22,694 nt of DNA from Dehalococcoidia bacterium UBA6808 (GTDB taxonomy: Bacteria > Chloroflexota > Dehalococcoidia > GIF9 > UBA5629), in assembly GCA_002452695.1 (NCBI GenBank), contig DKFA01000047.1, forward strand, positions 1-22,694, in the 5' to 3' direction. How positions within the stretch are numbered: the stretch's first letter is position 1; each line of letters opens with the position of its first letter. Positions 17,201 through 22,694 of the stretch are shown here, piece by piece. The notes below the pieces were generated by a model. That model did no database searches. It saw only the letters and a program-made list of their open reading frames with translations, and was not told where the DNA came from. Made by a program: the position numbers and the translations under genes.

Positions 17201-17635
17201 GGATCATTCCATCCCGGACCCGCGCTGCTCAACCCCATCAACGGTCCCTGCGCGGTCTGCCGGCCGCCGGTCGGCTTCAGCTGGACACCTATCAAGGAAG
17301 CCGCCAAATACGAGTTTGTGCTGGCTGCCGATCCGGAGATGAAAAACGTGGTCATACGGGCTTACACCACTGCACCATCCTACTACGCGGATAACCTGGA
17401 GTATTTCAAACCCTACTACTGGAAGGTAAGGGCCTCGGCCCCCATCCCCAGCGATTTCAGCCCGGTGGCCACCTTCTCGCTGACCGGCGGCTCACAGATT
17501 TCTCCAGTAAGCCAGGCCGTCAGGATGCTGATGCCAGGCGTCCCCGGCGAGATGGTGATCTGGATTATGATCGGCCTGGCATACCTGTTAATATTATTAG
17601 TCATCATTTATGCCTTTGTTTCCAGCAGGGGCTGA
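14258..17635 (+). CDS. Large secreted, membrane-anchored surface protein with Asp-box propeller and Fn3-like domains
   Basis: From the ATG at 14258 this is 1125 residues. The frame opens 39 nt earlier with a TTG, but starting at MKNHSK gives a clean signal peptide (hydrophobic 8-24, cleavage probably after ALA near 33). Asp-box (BNR) motifs SxDxGxxW occur near 84-92 (KSMDEGYTW), 138-146 (YSGDVGANW), 456-464 (RSLDNGLAW) and 570-578 (YSGDTGQTW), suggesting sortilin- or sialidase-like beta-propeller folds. Two Fn3-like domains follow (about 855-975 and 988-1078), each ending with a YYWKVR motif. A C-terminal helix (about 1099-1121) and a tiny SSRG tail anchor it with the bulk outside. No catalytic residues are evident. 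It is followed 21 nt later by a methyltransferase. The ribosome binding site is poor at both candidate starts. Binding or adhesion is the likeliest role. Confidence 0.8.
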   Translation: MKNHSKTAIFIALLLVLFSLSTLVPFEFNRALAAQRTLSWTVVNTPDSGPTNVIVSPCEINAIAIAPDDLTIYCVDTSQSKIYKSMDEGYTWRDITDRLAAAAGTPLTIWDIAVAPDNNTFVMAITGNATSGPQKLYYSGDVGANWHDCGFPILHSSEYIRCLDISIDYGASDSVRDVAVGTSSVAGPGYVYTRQYSTSAMSTWSDNTSPLATPQSFSSIKFSPNYDTDSTIAVISSDNTSTTLSLGKHVSATNTINWNSDYASYPITIGNDIIVSNRDKLIRSTLELPSDFFGDLVTDRACFASILTDNSSAVLYLNANLYRPDYRITPNLTGNSAISSIAYYGSLSSGILLAGDNTTVTGSCMTSVWQCSNPQTTTPGGATWVHSTARKSPTGGANSGRANAILKWSRNGERAYCGTSSENCTLGGASENSTITYRWPFGKTIGQFLDESAFSRSLDNGLAWNQTGLIDTEITLLSDSAAHEVPEGAESTTQTNILYLASINENASTSLKYNFDSVWRSITSPVGEKWERILTDNTSDVGTVLRINPRGDRVSSAVVFADLSTEKVTYSGDTGQTWEPVQSGINVTDICLTDDSTIYVLSDYVMCRATHAGTSWLTGPLISTNLETPAHTICAPLINAAGTGSKAEEIVIVGTEGPGDSYVAWIDLSKFNPEFEKLKTLPQIGDVHVMMDSQFNVNRTIYAALCSPSGSTPNPSQGGIFRWKLGTSEDWDNLQPLNLAFYGIETLNDVLYGAWNYDTLNIINKSGADRTLYPLVSVPPPPEWDQLVTGLPTSFNVSFTREPTSLHISSSTYNTLWAIDNQAYDFTGKKGCLWMYVDSASRIGPWPISPPTGSYIGADPVTGRSQQIDFKWRQIKEMIGYDLLIAKDVDFTLPLSQNLNFVTTDNGTRFRIGTDAWVIDEVADWQDPGVWLEPGLLETGRTYYWKVRGSRAFTDNISMPNIIHTPWSSVMFFTVKPGFTVGSFHPGPALLNPINGPCAVCRPPVGFSWTPIKEAAKYEFVLAADPEMKNVVIRAYTTAPSYYADNLEYFKPYYWKVRASAPIPSDFSPVATFSLTGGSQISPVSQAVRMLMPGVPGEMVIWIMIGLAYLLILLVIIYAFVSSRG

Positions 17636-17656
17636 TATCAATAGGAAGAGTATATT

Positions 17657-18286
17657 ATGAAGAAAGACAATCCTGCTGAACTTCTGAAACTGGCCGCCTC
17701 CGTTAAAGGCTTTATGCCCGAGAAGGAAGGCCTCAAGCTATTCGAACTTGCTCTCGAAGCTGCAGCAGCCGGTCCCTGCCTGGAGGTAGGCAGCTTCTGC
17801 GGCAAATCGGCCGTCTATATTGGCGCCGCCTGCCGCCAGAAGGGAACAACATTATTTACCATCGATCACCACCGGGGTTCCGAAGAACAGCAGCCTGGGC
17901 AGATCTATTTCGACCCTGAAATCTACGACGAACGCTCCCGGCGCATCGACAGTCTGCCGCTGCTCAGGGAAACGCTGGAAAAAGCGGAGCTGGAAGATAC
18001 GGTCGTCCCCATGGTCACAACTTCAAAAGCTGCTTCCAGGAACTGGGCCACGCCGCTCAGCCTGGTCTTCATCGACGGGGGGCACAGCTATGAATCGACG
18101 CTGACGGATTACCAATGCTGGGCAGGGCACCTGCTCAAGGGCGGCTACCTGGTATTTCATGATATTTATCCCGACCCCTTCCAGGGCGGGCAGGCGCCTT
18201 ATGAGGTATATAAACTGGCGGTTAACAGCGGAGACTTCACCATGCTGCCCTTGTGCGGGTCACTGGGCATATTGCGTAAACGCTAA
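17657..18286 (+). CDS. Class I SAM-dependent methyltransferase
   Basis: This 209-residue cytosolic protein belongs to the Methyltransf_24-like group of small Rossmann methyltransferases. Motif I is CLEVGSFCGKSAVYIG at 41-56. The acidic residue after strand 2 is Asp70 (TIDHHRG). A characteristic FIDGGHSYE lies at 138-146, and LKGGYLVFHDIYPDPFQGG at 160-178 matches the late PGG-HD motif. These enzymes often act in glycan or natural-product pathways; the acceptor here is unknown. AGGAAG lies 8 nt before the ATG. It follows the surface protein gene closely and probably shares its transcript. Its stop overlaps tail-to-tail by 4 nt with the minus-strand toroid gene, leaving no room for a terminator. 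The neighbouring glycosyltransferases make a sugar or lipid-linked glycan a reasonable substrate guess. Confidence 0.85.
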   Translation: MKKDNPAELLKLAASVKGFMPEKEGLKLFELALEAAAAGPCLEVGSFCGKSAVYIGAACRQKGTTLFTIDHHRGSEEQQPGQIYFDPEIYDERSRRIDSLPLLRETLEKAELEDTVVPMVTTSKAASRNWATPLSLVFIDGGHSYESTLTDYQCWAGHLLKGGYLVFHDIYPDPFQGGQAPYEVYKLAVNSGDFTMLPLCGSLGILRKR

Positions 18287-19323
18287 ATAGCGCAAGCCAG
18301 CAACTGGTTGGTGGAAGACAGCGGCTTGAGCATATCCGCCGCCAGCACTACCGCCGCCGATGTCCATGTAGGTTTCTCAAGTGGCCAGATTTCGTTCTCC
18401 GGGTAGGCCACGCCGTACCAGTAGGCGCCGTCCTCATCGCGCAGGTGATGCAGCCAGTTGTAGACCATGGCCGACTGTCTGTATTCACCCTGAACTGCCA
18501 GCGACATGGCCAGCTCGCTGGTCTCAGCCGCTGTTACCCAGGTCTTTTCCAGGTTGCACACCGAGCCTTTGCCATGCACAATGAATTTATCCCAACTGTC
18601 ATAGATTCTGTCCACCGCCTCCTGGCCGTTGATAACGGAACACAGCGCAGGATAGTACCAGTCCATGGCAAAAGCGGAAAAGCCACCGTTCTCCTGGATC
18701 ACATCGTAGGGCAGAGGCATGGCGAGGATGGCCTGGCGCAGCCTGGCATTGGCCTCCTCCCAGTCCCTGTGCTCTTCACCCAATAGCCTGCCCAGCTTGG
18801 TGGCGCATTTAATGCTCAGGTAGGACGAACTGCAACTTGTGATCTGTGCGGCCGGGTAAAGCTCGCCTTTGGCATCGCGAGCCCAGTAAATTTCACCATT
18901 GGGTCCGCGCATATCCAGGATATAGTTGATGGCCGAGCGCACGCAAGGCCACATCTCATTGGCGAAATGCAGGTCGTTGTTGACCAGGTAATGGTGCCAG
19001 ATACCCACAGCAATATACGAGATGGCATGCGACACCTTGTAGGTGTCCTTCGGCTTGCCGTACTGATAGGTGGCGTACCAGCTGCCGTCCGGCATCTGTC
19101 TACCGGCCAGCCATTCATAGGCTTTTTTGGCTTCATCGGGGTATTTCCCGGCATCGATAGCCATAGCGCATTCAACATGCGTCCACGGCTCCACTATCCC
19201 GCCTGCCAGGTCCGGCACCGAGCCTTCCTTCTCCTGGATGGCAATTATGCTTTCCAGCGTGGGCTGCAGGAACTGATCGGAAATAAGCATATCAAGGTCG
19301 TTCAAGATTTTGTCTGAAAGCAT
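18283..19323 (-). CDS. Alpha/alpha-toroid (prenyltransferase/squalene-cyclase-like) protein of unknown activity
   Basis: This 346-residue soluble protein is helical throughout and carries repeated Q/R-xxxDGxxW-type turns: WLAGRQMPDGSW at 71-82, MRGPNGEIYW at 138-147 and HLRDEDGAYWYG at 293-304. Such QW-like repeats mark the (alpha/alpha)6 toroid shared by squalene cyclases, protein prenyltransferase beta subunits and some glycoside hydrolases. The DxDD motif of cyclases is not seen, and it is much shorter than squalene-hopene cyclase, so terpene cyclisation is unlikely. Acidic and aromatic residues (Glu45, Trp47, His49, Trp262, Glu267) could line a sugar-binding cleft. The start is 3 nt after the stop of the glycosyltransferase gene, so the two are surely co-transcribed. 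A glycan-processing or polyprenyl-linked role is inferred from context only. Confidence 0.7.
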   Translation of the reverse strand: MLSDKILNDLDMLISDQFLQPTLESIIAIQEKEGSVPDLAGGIVEPWTHVECAMAIDAGKYPDEAKKAYEWLAGRQMPDGSWYATYQYGKPKDTYKVSHAISYIAVGIWHHYLVNNDLHFANEMWPCVRSAINYILDMRGPNGEIYWARDAKGELYPAAQITSCSSSYLSIKCATKLGRLLGEEHRDWEEANARLRQAILAMPLPYDVIQENGGFSAFAMDWYYPALCSVINGQEAVDRIYDSWDKFIVHGKGSVCNLEKTWVTAAETSELAMSLAVQGEYRQSAMVYNWLHHLRDEDGAYWYGVAYPENEIWPLEKPTWTSAAVVLAADMLKPLSSTNQLLACAI

Positions 19324-19326
19324 TTT

Positions 19327-20577
19327 TCACACCGCCTTCGCACTTCTTTGTACGTCGATAGCTTCTTTATAGTAATCAGCCGTTTCCCTGGCCGTATTGT
19401 CCCAGTTGAACAGGCGCGCCACCCGCTGCCTGCCTTTTTCACCCAGCTCCCTGCGCCTGTTTTCATCATCCAACAGCGCCGTGACCGATTCGATGATAGC
19501 CCTGGTATCACCGGCCGGTATCAGTATGCCGGCGTCACCCACCACCTCCGGCAATGCTCCCGCCGTGGTGGAGATAACGGGCGTGCCGCAGGCCATCGCC
19601 TCGACTGCCGGCAGTCCGAAACCTTCATACTGAGAAGGGATAACCAGCATCGTGGCTGATGAATAATAATTCACCAGCTCTTTAGTATCGATCTTGCCCG
19701 TGTAACGGGCGCAGTCCTCCAGTTTGAGCGACCGCATTAGACCCTGTGTATAGCCGTTGTGCATCGGTTCGCCGACGATCACCAGCTCGATCTCCCGGGT
19801 CTTACGCAGTTCGGCCACCGCTTCCATCAGGAACCTCAGCCCCTTGAGAGGCGTATCGCCGCTGTTGATTACCAGTATCCTGCCAGCATGACGTGGCCCC
19901 TGGCGATTCTCTTTAAAAATATCCTGGTCCACGCCGCAGTAGATGACCTTGAACTGCTCCGCTTTGAGATTGAATCCATCCAGGATCTCCCTTAACGACA
20001 TCTGCGAATCGGTGATGAAATGCGATAGCTGCGAGGCCACCTTAATCTGCATATCCACAAATGAGTACCAGCGCTTGATTCCCAGCTTCTTCAATGGCGA
20101 TTTAGCCGCCTGCAAAGCAAGAGCACGGTCAACCGTGATGGGATGATGGATAGTTGTGACCAGTGGAATGCCCATTTCATTAATCTTCAATATACCTTCG
20201 CTAATGCACTGGTTATCATGCACGATATCATATTTCTTGCTGTGGCCGTTCTTGCGGAAGAGATCATGGGCGCGCATACCGAACGTTTTGAGCTCGGTCA
20301 GGCAGCCAGTGCATTCGCCTACCCACTCCACGAAATTGGGCCAGGTGTTCAGCCAGAGGGGATTGATAAAATAACGCCTGATCTCAGGGAAGCGGTAAAG
20401 GTCGAGGCTGGGCAATTTGATCAGGTTGATGCCGTCCGCCAGGTCGGGATAGGGAGGGCCTGAGATCACATCCACTTCGTGTCCCAGTTTTTGCAGAGAT
20501 TGACTCAGATAGCGGACGTAGATTCCCTGTCCGCCAGAATACTTGTATGCCCTGTAGCTCAATAAACAGATTCTCAT
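19327..20577 (-). CDS. Family 4 glycosyltransferase (GT-B fold), copy A
   Basis: This 416-residue cytoplasmic or membrane-associated retaining glycosyltransferase would move a sugar from a nucleotide donor to a lipid or glycan acceptor. The N-terminal Rossmann domain opens with MRICLLSYRAYKYSGGQGIY (glycine loop at 15-18). The C-terminal donor domain has Lys245 in PLKGL, the E-x7-E pair Glu318/Glu326 in YEGFGLPAVEAMACG, and TTAGALPEVVGDAGIL at 337-352. It is closely similar along its whole length to the gene just upstream (20749-22005), including distinctive words such as LSYR, GPPYP, LIKLPSLDLY, WPNFVEW and TIHHP. The pair arose by tandem duplication. A promoter candidate lies just upstream, and the toroid gene follows after 3 nt. 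Donor and acceptor cannot be read from the sequence. Confidence 0.9.
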   Translation of the reverse strand: MRICLLSYRAYKYSGGQGIYVRYLSQSLQKLGHEVDVISGPPYPDLADGINLIKLPSLDLYRFPEIRRYFINPLWLNTWPNFVEWVGECTGCLTELKTFGMRAHDLFRKNGHSKKYDIVHDNQCISEGILKINEMGIPLVTTIHHPITVDRALALQAAKSPLKKLGIKRWYSFVDMQIKVASQLSHFITDSQMSLREILDGFNLKAEQFKVIYCGVDQDIFKENRQGPRHAGRILVINSGDTPLKGLRFLMEAVAELRKTREIELVIVGEPMHNGYTQGLMRSLKLEDCARYTGKIDTKELVNYYSSATMLVIPSQYEGFGLPAVEAMACGTPVISTTAGALPEVVGDAGILIPAGDTRAIIESVTALLDDENRRRELGEKGRQRVARLFNWDNTARETADYYKEAIDVQRSAKAV

Positions 20578-20620
20578 CTAAACCAACCAGACTCATATAC
20601 CTTGAACTACGCAACGCAAC

Positions 20621-20649
20621 ATTTTAACTGCATTTTGTCTAATAATCAA
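20621..20649 (-). promoter_or_regulatory. Candidate promoter for glycosyltransferase A and the toroid gene
   Basis: On the minus strand TTGATT (20649-20644) and TAAAAT (20626-20621) are separated by exactly 17 nt, matching the sigma-70 consensus at four and five of six positions. The predicted start of transcription is about 35 nt before the ATG at 20577. It suggests that the second glycosyltransferase is not simply read through from the first. Confidence 0.45.
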
Positions 20650-20708
20650 TCGCTTGGGTAACACTTTATTTTGACGCAACCCGTCGCTTGACCGGATATA
20701 TTCTATGT

Positions 20709-20733
20709 AAAACCCCTTATAAGATGGGATTTT
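20709..20733 (-). terminator. Weak candidate terminator after glycosyltransferase B
   Basis: On the minus strand AAAATCCC pairs with GGGGTTTT across a 9-nt loop (one G-U pair), 16 nt after the stop at 20749. The T-run forms part of the stem and no long U-tract follows, so it would be leaky at best. Confidence 0.3.
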
Positions 20734-20748
20734 CATCACGATGTTCCA

Positions 20749-22005
20749 TTATATTCCGCATTTGCTCTTAAGTAAACGTTTACTATCAATAGCTTCTTCG
20801 TATACGTCTGCCGTTTTTCTGGCCGCATCTTTCCAACTGAATTGCTCGATGATCCGCTTTCGTCCCAGTACGCTCAGTTCCTTGAGCCGCTGAGGATTTT
20901 CGATCAGACCGTCGACAGCTTTGATCAATGCCACAGAATCGGCCGGCGGTACCAGTATGCCGGCGTCGCCCACCACCTCCGGCAAAGCACCTGCAGTTGT
21001 GGATACCACCGGAGCGCCGCACGACATGGCCTCAGCAGCGGGGATGCCAAATCCTTCATAGGTTGACGGCACGGCTACCAGGGTCGTTGTACGGTACAAT
21101 CTGATCAGCTCTTCGGTGGAGATCTGGTTGCGGAAGCTCACATTTTCGGTGATGCCAAGTCTATCCATCAGCCTCTCGGTGACGCCGTCGCCGAAGGTCT
21201 GTCCCACCACGACCAGCTTAAGGTCATGTTTCTTGCGCAACTCGGCCAGGGCTTCCAGCAGGAACTTCAGGCCTTTCACGATGGTGTCCCTGCTCATCAC
21301 CATCAATATCATATTGCTTTCACGCTTGATTCCTTCCCCAGGGCTGAATAGCTCCGTATCTATGCCGTTATATATTACTCTAAGCCTCTCGGGGGGTACG
21401 CCGAACACCTCGGTGATATGGTGCTTGGCCATTTGGGAAACAGTGATGATATGATCAAGCTGCCGCGCTACCTTGATCTGCATACCTGTGAAAGAAAACC
21501 AGCGGCGGTAGCCCAGCTTCTCCTTGAGCGTTCTGGCCGACTGGATGGCCAGGTCCCGGTCCTTGGTTACTGGATGATGAATCGTCTCTACCACTGGAAA
21601 ACCGGCGTTCTTGATATCGACTATGCCGTAGGACAGAGTCTGGTTGTCGTGTATAACATCGTATTTCTTTCCCTGCCCACTGGTCAGATACTGACAGGCG
21701 CGCATCCCGAAACTCAGCGGCTCGGAAAAATAGCCTGTCATAGCGCCCGCCCACTCGACAAAGTTGGGCCAGTTGTTTAATCTGGTAGGATTAATGAACA
21801 CCCGCTGCCACGATTTCATGGTATAAAGGTCGAGACTGGGCAGCTTGATCAGCCCCACGCCGTCATCCACGATCGGATACGGAGGACCTGACATCATGTC
21901 AACCTCATGACCCATGTCACGCAGCGCATTGCTCAGATAGCGCATATAGATGCCCTGCCCACCCGAATACGGGTAGCTGCGATAGCTCAATATGCATACG
22001 CGCAT
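20749..22005 (-). CDS. Family 4 glycosyltransferase (GT-B fold), copy B
   Basis: This 418-residue GT4 enzyme is a paralogue of the downstream gene. The N-terminal glycine loop is YSGGQGIY at 13-20. The donor-binding half has Lys244 in VKGL, Glu317/Glu325 in YEGFGIPAAEAMSCG, and the same TTAGALPEVVGDAGIL stretch (336-351). The two copies keep their catalytic signatures but differ more in the acceptor-side linker (about 85-115) and at the C-terminus. That is what one expects of enzymes adding successive, slightly different sugars. The start ATG at 22005 has only a distant G-rich stretch upstream, so its ribosome binding site is poor. It is divergent from the TetR-family gene, with 159 bp between them that hold the TetR operator-like palindrome. 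Confidence 0.9.
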   Translation of the reverse strand: MRVCILSYRSYPYSGGQGIYMRYLSNALRDMGHEVDMMSGPPYPIVDDGVGLIKLPSLDLYTMKSWQRVFINPTRLNNWPNFVEWAGAMTGYFSEPLSFGMRACQYLTSGQGKKYDVIHDNQTLSYGIVDIKNAGFPVVETIHHPVTKDRDLAIQSARTLKEKLGYRRWFSFTGMQIKVARQLDHIITVSQMAKHHITEVFGVPPERLRVIYNGIDTELFSPGEGIKRESNMILMVMSRDTIVKGLKFLLEALAELRKKHDLKLVVVGQTFGDGVTERLMDRLGITENVSFRNQISTEELIRLYRTTTLVAVPSTYEGFGIPAAEAMSCGAPVVSTTAGALPEVVGDAGILVPPADSVALIKAVDGLIENPQRLKELSVLGRKRIIEQFSWKDAARKTADVYEEAIDSKRLLKSKCGI

Positions 22006-22098
22006 GACAGCTCAATAACCCCCCTCATAAAACGCCATATAATACCAGACCTGTCAGTCTGCGTACAGCATTGATCGTATTTTACCCATTATCTGCCC

Positions 22099-22127
22099 TT
22101 GACAACTCATAACAAATAAATTAACAT
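22099..22127 (+). promoter_or_regulatory. Promoter of the TetR-family gene
   Basis: An exact TTGACA (22099-22104) is followed after 17 nt by TAACAT (22122-22127), which matches the -10 consensus at four of six positions. Transcription should start near 22134, just before the palindrome at 22141-22156 and about 30 nt before the ATG. Confidence 0.6.
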
Positions 22128-22140
22128 ATATATAAATATT

Positions 22141-22156
22141 GAATGAATATTCATTC
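22141..22156. promoter_or_regulatory. Perfect 16-bp palindrome, TetR-family operator (FadR-like)
   Basis: GAATGAAT followed directly by ATTCATTC is a perfect palindrome, 8 nt before the regulator's ATG and just downstream of the predicted transcription start. Its form is close to sites bound by TetR-family FadR-type regulators of fatty acid degradation, recalled as TGAATGA...TCATTCA. Binding by the adjacent gene product would give autorepression by road-block. It might also affect the divergent glycosyltransferase gene. Confidence 0.65.
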
Positions 22157-22164
22157 TTTTAATC

Positions 22165-22694
22165 ATGGCTACACGTATAAAACGTAGGGAGCGCATCACC
22201 AAGACCCGCAGGAAGCAAATCCTCAGGGCCGCCCTGGCGGTTTTCTCAACTCGGGGCTACGGGGAATCGACCATGGCCGATGTGGCGGCAGCAGCTGGTG
22301 TCGGAGTGGGCACGCTCTACAATTACTATTCCAACAAGCGCGACCTGCTTATCTCGCTGATGCAGAACATCCTTATTTCGTTTAATCTTCTCAATATTTT
22401 CAACAGCATGTCGGGATCCGATACGCGAACACTAATGACCAGGCTTATGGAAGACCGTCTTGAGCTTGGCTTCAATAACGTCCAGACCATTATTTTCCTC
22501 ATGTTCGAGGTACAGCGTGACGCCAGGTTGAGGCAGCAGTTCGTAAAACAGATTATCGATCCACTCATCGTCAGGATTGAGGACTTTATCAGGACGCAGT
22601 CCAGACGAGGAGCCTTCCGCAATGTGGATGAACGCGTTATCGCGCGTGTCTTGGCAGGCTCAATCCTCGGCAGCATGCTGCTGCTGAGGATGGA
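22165..22694 (+). CDS. TetR-family transcriptional regulator, 3' end cut by the window
   Basis: The frame is open from the ATG at 22165 to the window edge (176 codons, no stop), so the gene is incomplete. Residues 14-60 form the classic TetR helix-turn-helix: RRKQILRAALAVFSTRGYGE, then STMADVAAAAGVGVGTLYNY and YSNKRDLL. The remainder is the helical ligand-binding and dimerisation domain, with little motif conservation. The start has no Shine-Dalgarno sequence, but it begins the conserved N-terminus correctly and lies 8 nt after the palindromic operator. TetR repressors usually control themselves and adjacent genes. The operator's likeness to FadR-type sites hints at an acyl-CoA or similar ligand, but the targets probably lie beyond the right edge. 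The predicted promoter is at 22099-22127. Confidence 0.9.
   Translation, partial: MATRIKRRERITKTRRKQILRAALAVFSTRGYGESTMADVAAAAGVGVGTLYNYYSNKRDLLISLMQNILISFNLLNIFNSMSGSDTRTLMTRLMEDRLELGFNNVQTIIFLMFEVQRDARLRQQFVKQIIDPLIVRIEDFIRTQSRRGAFRNVDERVIARVLAGSILGSMLLLRM

Noticed and set aside
12709..18286. Restriction-modification system (nuclease-fold protein plus methyltransferase)
   Set aside because: The nuclease-like repeats lack the ExK residues. The methyltransferase lacks DNA-methylase motifs such as NPPY and is on the opposite strand more than 3 kb away.
18283..19323. Squalene-hopene cyclase
   Set aside because: The toroid repeats are similar, but the protein is about half the length and lacks the DxDD catalytic motif.

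Overview
The window is mostly a type IV pilus (T4P) locus, followed by a surface-protein and glycan module and the start of a TetR-family regulator. The host looks like a monoderm-type bacterium, most plausibly of the Chloroflexota (Dehalococcoidia-like). This is inferred from three things: PilM, PilN and PilO equivalents are present but no PilP or PilQ secretin follows them; a large Asp-box/Fn3-like protein is held by a C-terminal membrane anchor; and a TackOD1-like metal-binding protein sits in the pilus operon. No rRNA, tRNA, CRISPR array, insertion sequence or phage gene is visible.

Left part (1-3236, minus strand): a prepilin-peptidase-like membrane protein lies 6 nt behind a Wzy/O-antigen-ligase-like protein with a C-terminal TPR region. 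The peptidase homologue keeps its two CxxC pairs but appears to have lost both catalytic aspartates. Divergent from this pair is a short pilin gene with a strong ribosome binding site (3469-3780). A perfect inverted-repeat terminator separates the pilin from the convergent main operon.

Main T4P operon (14070 down to 3853, minus strand), in transcription order: a zinc-ribbon (TackOD1-like) protein with two tandem restriction-endonuclease-like domains, PilB (extension ATPase), PilC (platform), a PilV-like minor prepilin, a PilW-like minor prepilin, a very large PilX/GspK-like minor prepilin, PilO-like, a PilM-PilN fusion, and PilT (retraction ATPase). Several genes are joined by 1-4 nt overlaps or short gaps. 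A leaderless gap of about 100 bp before PilO may hold an internal promoter.

Right part: on the plus strand, a secreted and membrane-anchored Asp-box/Fn3-like protein of about 1125 residues is followed by a SAM-dependent methyltransferase. Tail-to-tail with it, on the minus strand, are an alpha/alpha-toroid protein and two closely related family 4 glycosyltransferases. At the right edge a TetR-family regulator, truncated by the window, is preceded by a consensus-like promoter and a perfect 16-bp palindrome resembling FadR-type operators.

Working model: the main operon builds and drives the pilus. The left-hand ligase/peptidase pair may modify pilins. The right-hand genes probably make or decorate cell-surface glycans or proteins. 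The most unusual items are the aspartate-less prepilin peptidase homologue, the PilM-PilN fusion, the 613-residue tip-like minor pilin, and the TackOD1/nuclease-fold protein heading the pilus operon.
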